From DSNY01 sp040752195 (GTDB taxonomy: Bacteria; Pseudomonadota; Gammaproteobacteria; Burkholderiales; Burkholderiaceae_F): a stretch of DNA of 64,000 nt. The translations under genes and the position numbers were made by a program. Below, piece after piece: positions 32,021 through 39,447 of the stretch. Positions within the stretch are counted from its first letter, which is position 1. Every line of letters starts with the position of its first letter. The stretch spans positions 15,276-79,275 of the forward strand of contig JBFMFC010000012.1 in assembly GCA_040752195.1 (NCBI GenBank), written 5' to 3'. The notes beneath the pieces are model-generated. The model did not search any database. It was given only the letters and a program-made list of their open reading frames with translations, and was not told where the DNA came from.

Positions 32021-33223
32021 ATGAACGCGCCGCACGCCGCCCAGCAGCTGAAGGCCCAGTTCAAATGGGACGACCCGCTGCTGCTCGATTCACAGCTCAC
32101 CGAAGACGAGCGGATGGTGCGCGACGCCGCCGCGCGCTACGCGCAGGACAAGCTCGCACCGCGCGTCCTCGAGGCGTTCCGCCACGAGAAGACCGATCCC
32201 GCGATCTTCCGCGAGATGGGTTCGCTCGGGCTGCTCGGCCCCACGATCCCTGCCGAGTACGGCGGCCCGGGGCTGAACTACGTCGCGTACGGGCTGATCG
32301 CGCGCGAGATCGAGCGCGTCGACTCCGGCTACCGGTCGATGATGAGCGTGCAAAGCTCGCTCGTGATGGTGCCGATCTACGAATTCGGTTCGGAAGCGCA
32401 GAAGCGGAAGTACCTGCCGAAGCTCGCGACCGGCGAATGGATCGGCTGTTTCGGCCTCACGGAGCCGAACCACGGGTCGGACCCGGGCAGCATGGAAACG
32501 CGCGCGCGCAAGGTCGAAGGCGGCTACAGGCTGGCCGGCGCCAAGATGTGGATCACCAACAGCCCGATCGCCGACGTGTTCGTCGTGTGGGCGAAGAACG
32601 ACGCGGGCAAGATCCGCGGCTTCATCCTCGAGAAGGGCATGAAGGGTCTGTCGGCGCCGGCGATCCACGGCAAGGTAGGCCTGCGCGCGTCGATCACCGG
32701 CGAGATCGTGCTGGACGACGTGTTCGTGCCGGCCGACAGCGAACTGCCGAACGTCGAGGGACTGAAAGGTCCGTTCACCTGCCTGAACTCGGCGCGCTAC
32801 GGCATCGCCTGGGGCGCGCTGGGCGCGGCCGAGGACTGCTGGTTCCGCGCGCGTCAGTACGTGCTCGACCGCAAGCAGTTCGGCCGTCCGCTGGCGGCGA
32901 ACCAGCTCATCCAGAAGAAGCTTGCCGACATGCAGACCGAGATCGCGCTCGGGCTGCAAGGGTGTCTGCGGCTCGGCCGGATGAAGGACGAAGGCACCGC
33001 CGCGGTCGAGATCACTTCGATCATGAAGCGCAACTCGTGCGGCAAGGCGCTGGAGATCGCGCGCCTGGCGCGCGACATGCTCGGCGGCAACGGCATCTCC
33101 GACGAGTTCGGCGTGGCGCGCCACCTCGTCAACCTCGAGGTCGTCAACACGTACGAGGGCACGCACGACATCCACGCGCTGATCCTCGGCCGCGCGCAAA
33201 CTGGGATTCAGGCATTCAACTGA
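32021..33223 (+). CDS. gcdH: Glutaryl-CoA dehydrogenase
   Basis: FAD-dependent decarboxylating dehydrogenase that turns glutaryl-CoA into crotonyl-CoA, in lysine, tryptophan, benzoate and dicarboxylate breakdown. It has 400 residues. GcdH-type features are DSGYRSMMSVQSSLVM, CFGLTEPNHGSDPG, KMWITNSPIADVFVVWAK and the catalytic base E379 in NTYEGTHDIHALI. A decarboxylating GcdH is favoured over other acyl-CoA dehydrogenases by the MSVQSSLV and NTYEGTHDIH blocks. It is followed by an IS5-family element 70 bp downstream. It could complete the odd-chain branch of the pim-like operon at 41411-45926. Confidence 0.95.
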   Translation: MNAPHAAQQLKAQFKWDDPLLLDSQLTEDERMVRDAAARYAQDKLAPRVLEAFRHEKTDPAIFREMGSLGLLGPTIPAEYGGPGLNYVAYGLIAREIERVDSGYRSMMSVQSSLVMVPIYEFGSEAQKRKYLPKLATGEWIGCFGLTEPNHGSDPGSMETRARKVEGGYRLAGAKMWITNSPIADVFVVWAKNDAGKIRGFILEKGMKGLSAPAIHGKVGLRASITGEIVLDDVFVPADSELPNVEGLKGPFTCLNSARYGIAWGALGAAEDCWFRARQYVLDRKQFGRPLAANQLIQKKLADMQTEIALGLQGCLRLGRMKDEGTAAVEITSIMKRNSCGKALEIARLARDMLGGNGISDEFGVARHLVNLEVVNTYEGTHDIHALILGRAQTGIQAFN

Positions 33224-33293
33224 GCGGCGTCGCTCGCGCAGCCACCGGGCCGCTGCGGCAATGGCGTTTCCGACAGCCGACGCAGCAAGTCGG

Positions 33294-33297
33294 CTAG
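33294..33297. repeat. Target-site duplication CTAG, left copy
   Basis: The 4-bp CTAG immediately left of the IS5-family element is repeated immediately to its right (34544-34547). IS5-family elements typically duplicate a CTAR target. Confidence 0.75.
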
Positions 33298-33362
33298 GGA
33301 AACACTGAACAAGTCCTCGCGCAGCTTGTCGTGGTCGGCAACGCTTGGCGAGGGCAACGACG

Positions 33363-34413
33363 ATGAAGCAGAGCGCCTTGGCGATGGCGGCCGATCAAGG
33401 CGCGGGGTTCGAGCGGTATCGCAAGCGCACGCGGCGCGAGGCGTTTCTGGCGCAGATGAACACGCTGGTGCCGTGGGCTGAGCTCGGCGCCCTGATCGAG
33501 CCGCACTACCCCAAGGCCGGCAATGGTCGCCCGCCGATCGGTCTGGCGCCCATGCTGCGCATCCACCTGCTGCAGCACTGGTTCAACCTGGCCGACGAGG
33601 CGATGGAAGAGGCGCTGTACGACTCGGCCGCGCTGCGCGCCTTCGTCGGCATCGACCTGGGTCGCGAGCCGGTGCCCGATGCCACGAGTCTTCTGCGCTT
33701 CCGCCACCTGCTCGAGAAGCACCGCTTGGGCGAGGCCATCTTCGCCGAAGTCGGCAAGGTGCTGCAGGCCCGGGGGCTGAAGCTGTCCGGCGGCACCATC
33801 GTCGATGCCACGCTGATCGCGGCGCCCAGCTCCACCAAGAACGCCGAGTGCAGCCGCGACCCTGAGATGAAGCAGACGAAGAAAGGCAACCAGTGGCACT
33901 TTGTGCGCTTGCGCGCATCCCGCTCGCGCGGGACCGCCGGCACAGCCGGCGTCCTGCGGCCGCTGCCGCGGCCTGGTGGGATGAAGGTGCACGTGGGGGC
34001 GGATGCCAAAACCGGCGTGGTGCACGCGGCGGTGGTGACGGCGGCCAACGTGCACGACAAGCACGCCGTGCCAGACCTGTTGCACGGCGCGGAGACGCGG
34101 GTCTATGGCGATCGGGGCTACCAAGGCTGCACCGACCTCATCAAGGATACGGCGCCGAACGCGAAGGACTTCACCAACCGCCGGGTGCGCCAGCCGTGGG
34201 GCGAAGACGAGGTGGCACGGGCACGCAATCGGACCAAGAACCGCGTCCGGGCGCGGGTCGAGCATGTGGTTCCATGCGCTCAAGCGGCTGTTCGGCTTCG
34301 CGAAGGTGCGCTACCGCGGGCTGATGAAGAACGCCGACCGGGTGTTCACGGCGCCGGCGCTGGCCAACCCGATCCTGGCGCAGCGACGCATGCCGGCCTG
34401 GGTGCGCCTGTAG
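33363..34413 (+). pseudogene. IS5-family transposase, frameshifted with internal insertion
   Basis: DDE transposase of the IS5 family: N-terminal RKRTRREAFLAQMNTLVPW, then IGLAPMLRIHLLQHWFNL, PDATSLLRFRHLLEKH, the DDE aspartates in GGTIVDATLIAAPSS and VHVGADAKTG, VYGDRGYQG and the C-terminal LKRLFGFAKVRYRGLMKNADR. Two defects are visible. A 25-codon in-frame insertion (33903-33977) splits NQWHF from GMKVHVG. One extra G at about 34268-34269 shifts the frame after ARVEHV, so the final 48 residues read in another frame. It is probably inactive. Confidence 0.88.
33903..33977. repeat. 75-bp palindrome-rich insertion inside the transposase
   Basis: An in-frame block absent from typical IS5 transposases, between codons for NQWHF and GMKVHVG. 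It holds three consecutive inverted repeats: CCCGC-TCGC-GCGGG, GCCGGC-ACA-GCCGGC and GGCCGC-TGCC-GCGGCC. Its structure resembles a REP/BIME-type repeat. It adds 25 codons and no stop. Confidence 0.7.
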
Positions 34414-34543
34414 CGAGCGACACGACCGCCGCGCAGGCTCGCAGCAGTCGATCGAACCCCGCATCGGCCTCCTCGACGCTGTCTTCGACATGAAAAACGA
34501 CGCCGATCCGAGCAAAGGCTTCACAGGCGAGCCTTGCGTTTCC

Positions 34544-34547
34544 CTAG
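34544..34547. repeat. Target-site duplication CTAG, right copy
   Basis: CTAG directly after the right inverted repeat of the IS5-family element, matching 33294-33297. Confidence 0.75.
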
Positions 34548-34686
34548 GTGAAGCGTTCGACCAAACCTCTCAATCCCTTGCCGGACACGAGGTTTCAACG
34601 GGCCTCGGTGTCGATCGCGGCGTTCCGTCGCAATTCGTGTAGCGTGGCCCAGATGAACCTGGCGATCGGTACGTGGGCAGCTCGTC

Positions 34687-36726
34687 CTACTTGTTGGGGT
34701 CGTACACGGTCGTGTTCGATTGCAACGCGTCGGCCTTTGCCGTGTTGTCGGCCACACACTGGTGCCAGCGCGCACGCGAAGGCGAACCGTCGTCCTCGTC
34801 CAGAAAGCACTGGCACGTGCAGGCGGCTGCGCGGTAGCACGCAGACTGGCCGCCGCGCTCGCATTGCGCCTTGAGGCCGGCGCACCGGGCATCGCAGGTC
34901 GCCGCAATGCGTTGCGCGTCCGATCTGGTCGCTCGGCCGCTGCCCGCGGGCCCGCCTGCCGCCGCACGCCGGGAGCCCGAAGTCGCTGCAGCACTCTGCT
35001 GCTGAAGCTGCGCCGCAGCTTGGTTGATGCTCGACACCAACGTGTCGACGAACTCCCGCCGCTGTCGCCGTTCTTCTTCCGCGGCCGCCCTCTGCTCCTC
35101 GCGCTCGGCCCGCTCGCGCTCGGCCCGCTCGCGCCGTTCATCCTCCCGGCGCTGCTTTGCCGAGGACTCGGAATCGTCGATGGCGGCCAGTTCCTCGTGC
35201 ATACGATCGCGGAAGCGGCTCGCCATCGGGGATTGCGCGAGCGACGCGTACTCAGCCTGCTTATTGACCATTTCACGGGCCTTACGGAAATTCTCCAGAT
35301 GGAACTCATAGATCAGCCCGGCTCGAAACGCCGCCTCCCACAAATACCCCGCTTCCCCGGCGCGTTCGAACCAGCGCGCGGCCTCGCGATAGCTGTTTCG
35401 CCGCGCGTCACTGCCGGATGGGTGCTTTTCGGCCAGAGTCTCGATGATCATGCCAAGGCGGAACTGCGCGTGAGCGTTGCCCGCCTGCGCGGCCGGCGTG
35501 AACGATTGCGCAGCTGCATTGAGCCAGCGCAAGGCCGCTTTCTCCTCGGTAGGATGAAACTGCGTGCCGATCGCGGGCAGCAGCGTAACGCCCAACTGGA
35601 ACTGCGCTTCCGGATCTCCGGACTCGGCTGCGTTGCGGGCCGAACTGATGAACTCGCGTGCCCATTTCCCGGCCAGCACGGGATCTATGGGTTCCGTTAA
35701 AGCGTAGTGCGAATACAGCAGCGCCATCGCCTGCCACAGCCCCTGCGCGGCGGCCGATTCCAGCCACGCCAGTTTCTTATCTCCGGCCGTACAACCGGTG
35801 ACCATGGCGCAATACAGCCGCGCGTGCGGATCGCCGGCCGCCGCGGCGGACCGCAAAGGCGGCATGAGCGTGCGAGCGAGTTCTTCCAACCGCCGCCCGT
35901 CCGCCTTGACGCCTTTCGCATGCTTGACCATGTCATACAGCTGATAGCCCGCGTGCCAGTTGCCTTGCTGCATGGCCGCTCGATAGTGCCGTTCGGCGGC
36001 TGACCAGTTCTTCTCCGTATAGGCGGCGTCGCCTTGAGCGAGCAGTTCGTCGCCGGCGATCACGCTGCGCTTCGGCGGAGCCTTCACTTCCTGGGGCGGC
36101 GCATCGGCCGCCTGCACCGAGGCACGGATGTACGCCCGGTAGCGCGTCAGCGAGTCGCAGCCGCGTCGATCTTTCTTCTTTGTCGCATCGCAGATCTTCT
36201 CGAGTAGAGCCTCGCCGAGCGCTTCGTCGTCCGCCTTGGCGAAGTGCACGTCGTCGGTGGAGCTGAACCCCAGCTCTGAGGTTGGCTTCAGCCGCCAGCC
36301 AAGCAGCAGTTCTCCGGTGAGTTGACACACGTACGCGTCCGACGCCTCCGGACTCGGTTTGTGACAGAACGCTGCGCCAACTTGCGCCGCCGTCTTGCGA
36401 TCCGCCGGCGTCACATCGTCCCGCATCGCGTGCTGGATGTAGACGTTGCAGACGTTCTTGTTATCGTATGTGGCGCAGCCTTGGCGCAGCAGTGCGTGCG
36501 CCGACTGCGTCGCGCCTTTGCGCTGCAACACCCCGGCCACACTCAGGCATGCGCCCGCCGCCCGCTGCCTAGGGTTGCCGTACCGATCCTTGCCGGTCAT
36601 ACAAAACTTGTACTCCTCTTCGCTGACCTGGATCTCCCCCTTTTCGGTGTCGATGGTTCGCGTCGACGGTCCGCTGGCGCAGGCCGTCGCGATCAGCGCT
36701 ATAACCCCGGCAAAGAGTCGCCGCAA
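34687..36726 (-). CDS. Sel1-repeat lipoprotein with Cys-rich C-terminus
   Basis: A 679-residue protein if the TTG at 36726 is used; an ATG 54 nt upstream adds 18 residues (MRWPFEAREG). TTG is favoured because GAGGAG lies 9 nt before it and it gives a compact lipoprotein signal with lipobox IATAC (C16). Sel1/TPR-like helical repeats fill the middle (about 230-560, for example GDPEAQFQLGVTLLP and GNAHAQFRLGMI). A highly charged coiled coil (about 565-600, Arg/Glu-rich) and a C-terminus with eight cysteines (about 620-660) follow. Base composition is less GC-biased than neighbours. Function unknown; cell-envelope protein interaction is likely. Confidence 0.78.
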   Translation of the reverse strand: MRRLFAGVIALIATACASGPSTRTIDTEKGEIQVSEEEYKFCMTGKDRYGNPRQRAAGACLSVAGVLQRKGATQSAHALLRQGCATYDNKNVCNVYIQHAMRDDVTPADRKTAAQVGAAFCHKPSPEASDAYVCQLTGELLLGWRLKPTSELGFSSTDDVHFAKADDEALGEALLEKICDATKKKDRRGCDSLTRYRAYIRASVQAADAPPQEVKAPPKRSVIAGDELLAQGDAAYTEKNWSAAERHYRAAMQQGNWHAGYQLYDMVKHAKGVKADGRRLEELARTLMPPLRSAAAAGDPHARLYCAMVTGCTAGDKKLAWLESAAAQGLWQAMALLYSHYALTEPIDPVLAGKWAREFISSARNAAESGDPEAQFQLGVTLLPAIGTQFHPTEEKAALRWLNAAAQSFTPAAQAGNAHAQFRLGMIIETLAEKHPSGSDARRNSYREAARWFERAGEAGYLWEAAFRAGLIYEFHLENFRKAREMVNKQAEYASLAQSPMASRFRDRMHEELAAIDDSESSAKQRREDERRERAERERAEREEQRAAAEEERRQRREFVDTLVSSINQAAAQLQQQSAAATSGSRRAAAGGPAGSGRATRSDAQRIAATCDARCAGLKAQCERGGQSACYRAAACTCQCFLDEDDGSPSRARWHQCVADNTAKADALQSNTTVYDPNK

Positions 36727-36825
36727 CGTTCGTTTCTCCTCTGCCAAACTCCCCTCCCTCGCCTCGAATGGCCAACGCAATCGAGCGCGCGTCGCCTGAC
36801 AAATAGGGTGGCGCGGTCTCGGCGG

Positions 36826-38064
36826 TTACTGCCCGGTAAGGTAGTAGCTGATCAGCCGAAACGCCAGCGCATCCAACGCGGGGTTCTGCACGTTGCCGTA
36901 CCAGTCGAACGCGTTCGAGGCGACGAGCACGGCGAAGCCGCGCTCCGGTGCGACCCACACGACGGTGTTGAAGCCGATGTAAGCGCCGGCGTGCGTGAAC
37001 GTGCGCCCCGCCGCCCAGTCGCTCGTGCCGACCATCCAGCCGAGCGCGTACTGCCATGAACCGCCCGGAACGGATACCCGCGGCGTGGTCAGCTTGCGGC
37101 CGCTCGCGGCGCTGATCAGGGTCGACTTGCCGGCGTCGGCCAGCATCAGCTCGCGCACCAGCGAGGCCCAGTCGCGCATCGACAGGTAGGCGCCACCCGG
37201 CGCGTTGTACACGGGGTTAGCGCCGCACGGCTGGCACACGGTCCACGCGCCGTTCTCGAGAATGTGGCCGACCGGCTGGTCGCTGCCACCGGACGAAGCG
37301 GCATTGCCCCAGCCCGCGCTCGACAGCGCGAGCGGCGTGAAGATCCGGTCGCGCATCAGATCTTCGAAGTTGCCGCCCCAGGCGCGCTCGACCATCGCCG
37401 CCGCGATCATGTAGCCCAGATTGCTGTACGAGAACGTACCGACGGCCGCGACGGGCGCCTGCGCCAGTCCCCAGGCGGCCGCCGCGTTGCGGCCGTCCCT
37501 GGCACTCGGCCATGTCGCGCCCCAGATCGAGTACGGCGGATCGCGCGGCAATCCGGTCGCGTGCGACAGCAACTGCTCGAGCGTCGCGCCTCGGTACTCG
37601 GCGCGTATCGACGACGAAAGCTCGGGAAACGACTGCTCGACGGTCGTCGTCCATGCGATCTTGCCTGCATCCACGGCCATCGCTGCCAGCGCGGAGACGA
37701 CCGCCTTCAACGTCGAGCCCGTGCTCCACTTGTCGTCGACCGTGACGGGCGCGGTGATGCCCAGGCGACGCGTGCCGCTGGCACCGATCGAATGCAGCCC
37801 GCTCGTCGTCACGATCGCGCCGGCAAGCGCCGGCACACCGTGCTGCGCGCGGACCGACTCGACGATCGCGCCGATGTCGTTCGGCGTCGCGGGTGCGGGC
37901 GGCGGTGTCTGGGTGGGCGGCGCCTGCGGGGGCGCGTTCGATGCGCCGCCACCACCGCCGCACGCAGCCAGCGCGAGCGCGGCGAACGCCGCGAGCGCGG
38001 CCTTGGACACCGCAAATGCGAACCCGCTGCGAAGCGCGCTCATGCGCACACTCGGTGTTTGCAT
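36826..38064 (-). CDS. Lipoprotein serine hydrolase, beta-lactamase/class C type
   Basis: A 412-residue serine hydrolase of the beta-lactamase/D-aminopeptidase/esterase group. The signal ends in lipobox LALAAC (C35), followed by a glycine and proline-rich linker. The catalytic motifs are SxxK (S117-T-L-K120 in WSTGSTLKAVV), Y-x-N in FSYSNLGYM and a terminal THAGAYIGF that plays the KTG role. It resembles secreted esterases or peptidases more than true beta-lactamases. The start has GGAGAGCAGAGGG before ATG 38064; a second in-frame ATG lies at 38043. It lies between two Sel1-type genes on the minus strand. Confidence 0.85.
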   Translation of the reverse strand: MQTPSVRMSALRSGFAFAVSKAALAAFAALALAACGGGGGASNAPPQAPPTQTPPPAPATPNDIGAIVESVRAQHGVPALAGAIVTTSGLHSIGASGTRRLGITAPVTVDDKWSTGSTLKAVVSALAAMAVDAGKIAWTTTVEQSFPELSSSIRAEYRGATLEQLLSHATGLPRDPPYSIWGATWPSARDGRNAAAAWGLAQAPVAAVGTFSYSNLGYMIAAAMVERAWGGNFEDLMRDRIFTPLALSSAGWGNAASSGGSDQPVGHILENGAWTVCQPCGANPVYNAPGGAYLSMRDWASLVRELMLADAGKSTLISAASGRKLTTPRVSVPGGSWQYALGWMVGTSDWAAGRTFTHAGAYIGFNTVVWVAPERGFAVLVASNAFDWYGNVQNPALDALAFRLISYYLTGQ

Positions 38065-38237
38065 CCCTCTGCTCTCCGTTTCCACGCGTTCTGTTGTCCC
38101 ACGCTTCCGGGATGGCGCGCATGATCGGGGACGCGGTCCGCCTCCCAAATCTCCGGAACTGGGTACCCGTCGTCGCTCTGCGGATCGACGACCGACCGTC
38201 GGCGCCGCCGTCGCGCTCAGTCGGCCGGTGAGCAGGG

Positions 38238-38612
38238 CTACTGACGCTCTGCCAAGTCGCGAGCGGCGGTCATCCTTGCGACTAGAAACCGCGCTGTTTC
38301 GCGACCCTGTCCGGCCGCCTGTGCGAGCCAGTACATCGCCTTCGTTCGGTTCGCGGCGATCTGCGTGCCGTACAGCGCCTCGCCGTACAGATGCATGAGT
38401 CCGGCAATCTCCTGCGCCTGCGCGTCGCCCGCCTGCGCAGCGCGCTCGTAGGCCGCAAGCGCGGCGGCGAAGTGCTGCACTTCGTATTCCGCCCCCGCGC
38501 CGTCGAGCGCGGTCTCTACGGCATTTGCCGCGCCCGCGAAGGCGATTCCAAGCCCGATCGCCAGCGCGATTCGCCGCGCGGCCGAGAACGTCCTGTCGAT
38601 CCGATTGCGCAC
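38238..38612 (-). CDS. Small exported Sel1-like repeat protein
   Basis: A 124-residue protein with a signal peptide (about 1-35, ending ANA) and two Sel1-type repeats (HFAAALAAYERAAQAGDAQAQ, then AMYWLAQAAGQGRETARFLV). GTG at 38612 is chosen because GGAGGGA lies 5 nt before it; an ATG 84 nt upstream would give an atypical N-terminus. It lies on the minus strand, upstream of the serine hydrolase gene and divergent from the second response regulator. Probably an exported scaffold; function unknown. Confidence 0.75.
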   Translation of the reverse strand: MRNRIDRTFSAARRIALAIGLGIAFAGAANAVETALDGAGAEYEVQHFAAALAAYERAAQAGDAQAQEIAGLMHLYGEALYGTQIAANRTKAMYWLAQAAGQGRETARFLVARMTAARDLAERQ

Positions 38613-38769
38613 TTGTGTCCCTCCAGGGTGTTGAACTGCATCGACCCGGGAGTTCGGCAACGACGCCGGCGGGTGGATGCCCAGGACTGGGTACAAGCAC
38701 GCTGCGCCGTGGCGTGCGCGGCGCGCGCGGCGTTGGTTATGCTGGCGCCCGCCCTAGTCCCGACCGCTC

Positions 38770-39429
38770 ATGAACGACACCGTCGACTGCCCGCTGTCGG
38801 TCGCGATCGTCGAAGACGACGACGACACACGCGCGCGGCTTGCGCAGTCGGTGGCTGCACATGCCGGACTGCGCCTGGTCGGCCAGTACAGCAGCGGATG
38901 CGAAGCGATCGCGGGTCTGGCCGAATCGACGCCGGACGTGCTGCTGGTCGACCTTCAGTTGCCCGACATCTCGGGGCTCGACGTGATACGACTGGTCTCG
39001 GCGCGGCATCCGACCTGCGAGGTCCTGGTGATCAGCGTGTTCGGCGATGAAGAGCACGTGCTGGCGGCGCTCGAAGCCGGCGCGCGCGGCTATCTGCTGA
39101 AGGGCACGCTGACTCGCGACATCGCGCTCGACATCCACGAGCTGCGCAACGGCGGCTCTCCGCTGTCGCCGATCATCGCCCGCCAAGTGCTGAAGCGGCT
39201 TTGCCCGGAACCCGCGCCACGCGCGAGCGACGCGGACAGTGCGCTGACGCCGCGCGAGACCGAGATCCTGCGGCTGATCGCGCGCGGGTTCTCGTACGCC
39301 GAGACGGCCGAACTGCTCAACATCTCGGGCGGCACCGTGCACACGCACCTGAAGCGCATCTACCGCAAGCTCGCCGTGCACTCGAAGACCGAGGCGATCT
39401 TCGAAGCCGACCAGCGCAATCTGCTCTGA
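38770..39429 (+). CDS. NarL/FixJ-type response regulator (paralogue)
   Basis: A 219-residue regulator with receiver (phospho-acceptor D61 in LLVDLQLPDISG, acidic cluster VEDDDD) and LuxR-type HTH (LTPRETEILRLIARG, GGTVHTHLKRIYRKL). It is the twin of the regulator at 14232-14903 in length, domain order and several motifs. Its paired kinase begins 18 bp downstream. Upstream, a TATGCT near 38739 could be a -10 box. The operon probably senses an envelope or sugar signal by way of the kinase. Confidence 0.94.
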   Translation: MNDTVDCPLSVAIVEDDDDTRARLAQSVAAHAGLRLVGQYSSGCEAIAGLAESTPDVLLVDLQLPDISGLDVIRLVSARHPTCEVLVISVFGDEEHVLAALEAGARGYLLKGTLTRDIALDIHELRNGGSPLSPIIARQVLKRLCPEPAPRASDADSALTPRETEILRLIARGFSYAETAELLNISGGTVHTHLKRIYRKLAVHSKTEAIFEADQRNLL

Positions 39430-39447
39430 CGCGTAGTCGGCAGCCTG

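Larger units (their letters stand above)
33298..34543 (+). mobile_element. IS5-family insertion sequence (defective)
   Basis: A 1246-bp element. The left end begins GGAAACACTGAACAAG and the right end, read inward on the opposite strand, begins GGAAACGCAAGGC, so the outermost six bases are an inverted repeat and the rest diverges. CTAG duplications flank both ends. It carries one transposase gene with a frameshift and a 75-bp insertion. Without that insertion the length (about 1171 bp) is normal for IS5. The transposase faces plus. It lies between gcdH and a Sel1-type lipoprotein gene. Confidence 0.85.

Noticed and set aside
33298..33362. A start at the TTG of the transposase frame (33345)
   Set aside because: The downstream ATG at 33363 is the more usual start and the extra six residues have no IS5 counterpart that I recognise.
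34548..34874. Possible remnant coding frame just right of the IS5 element
   Set aside because: The peptide is arginine-rich and matches nothing; a minus-strand frame (HVPIARFIWATLHELRRNAAID) may be a gene remnant but lacks a start and context.
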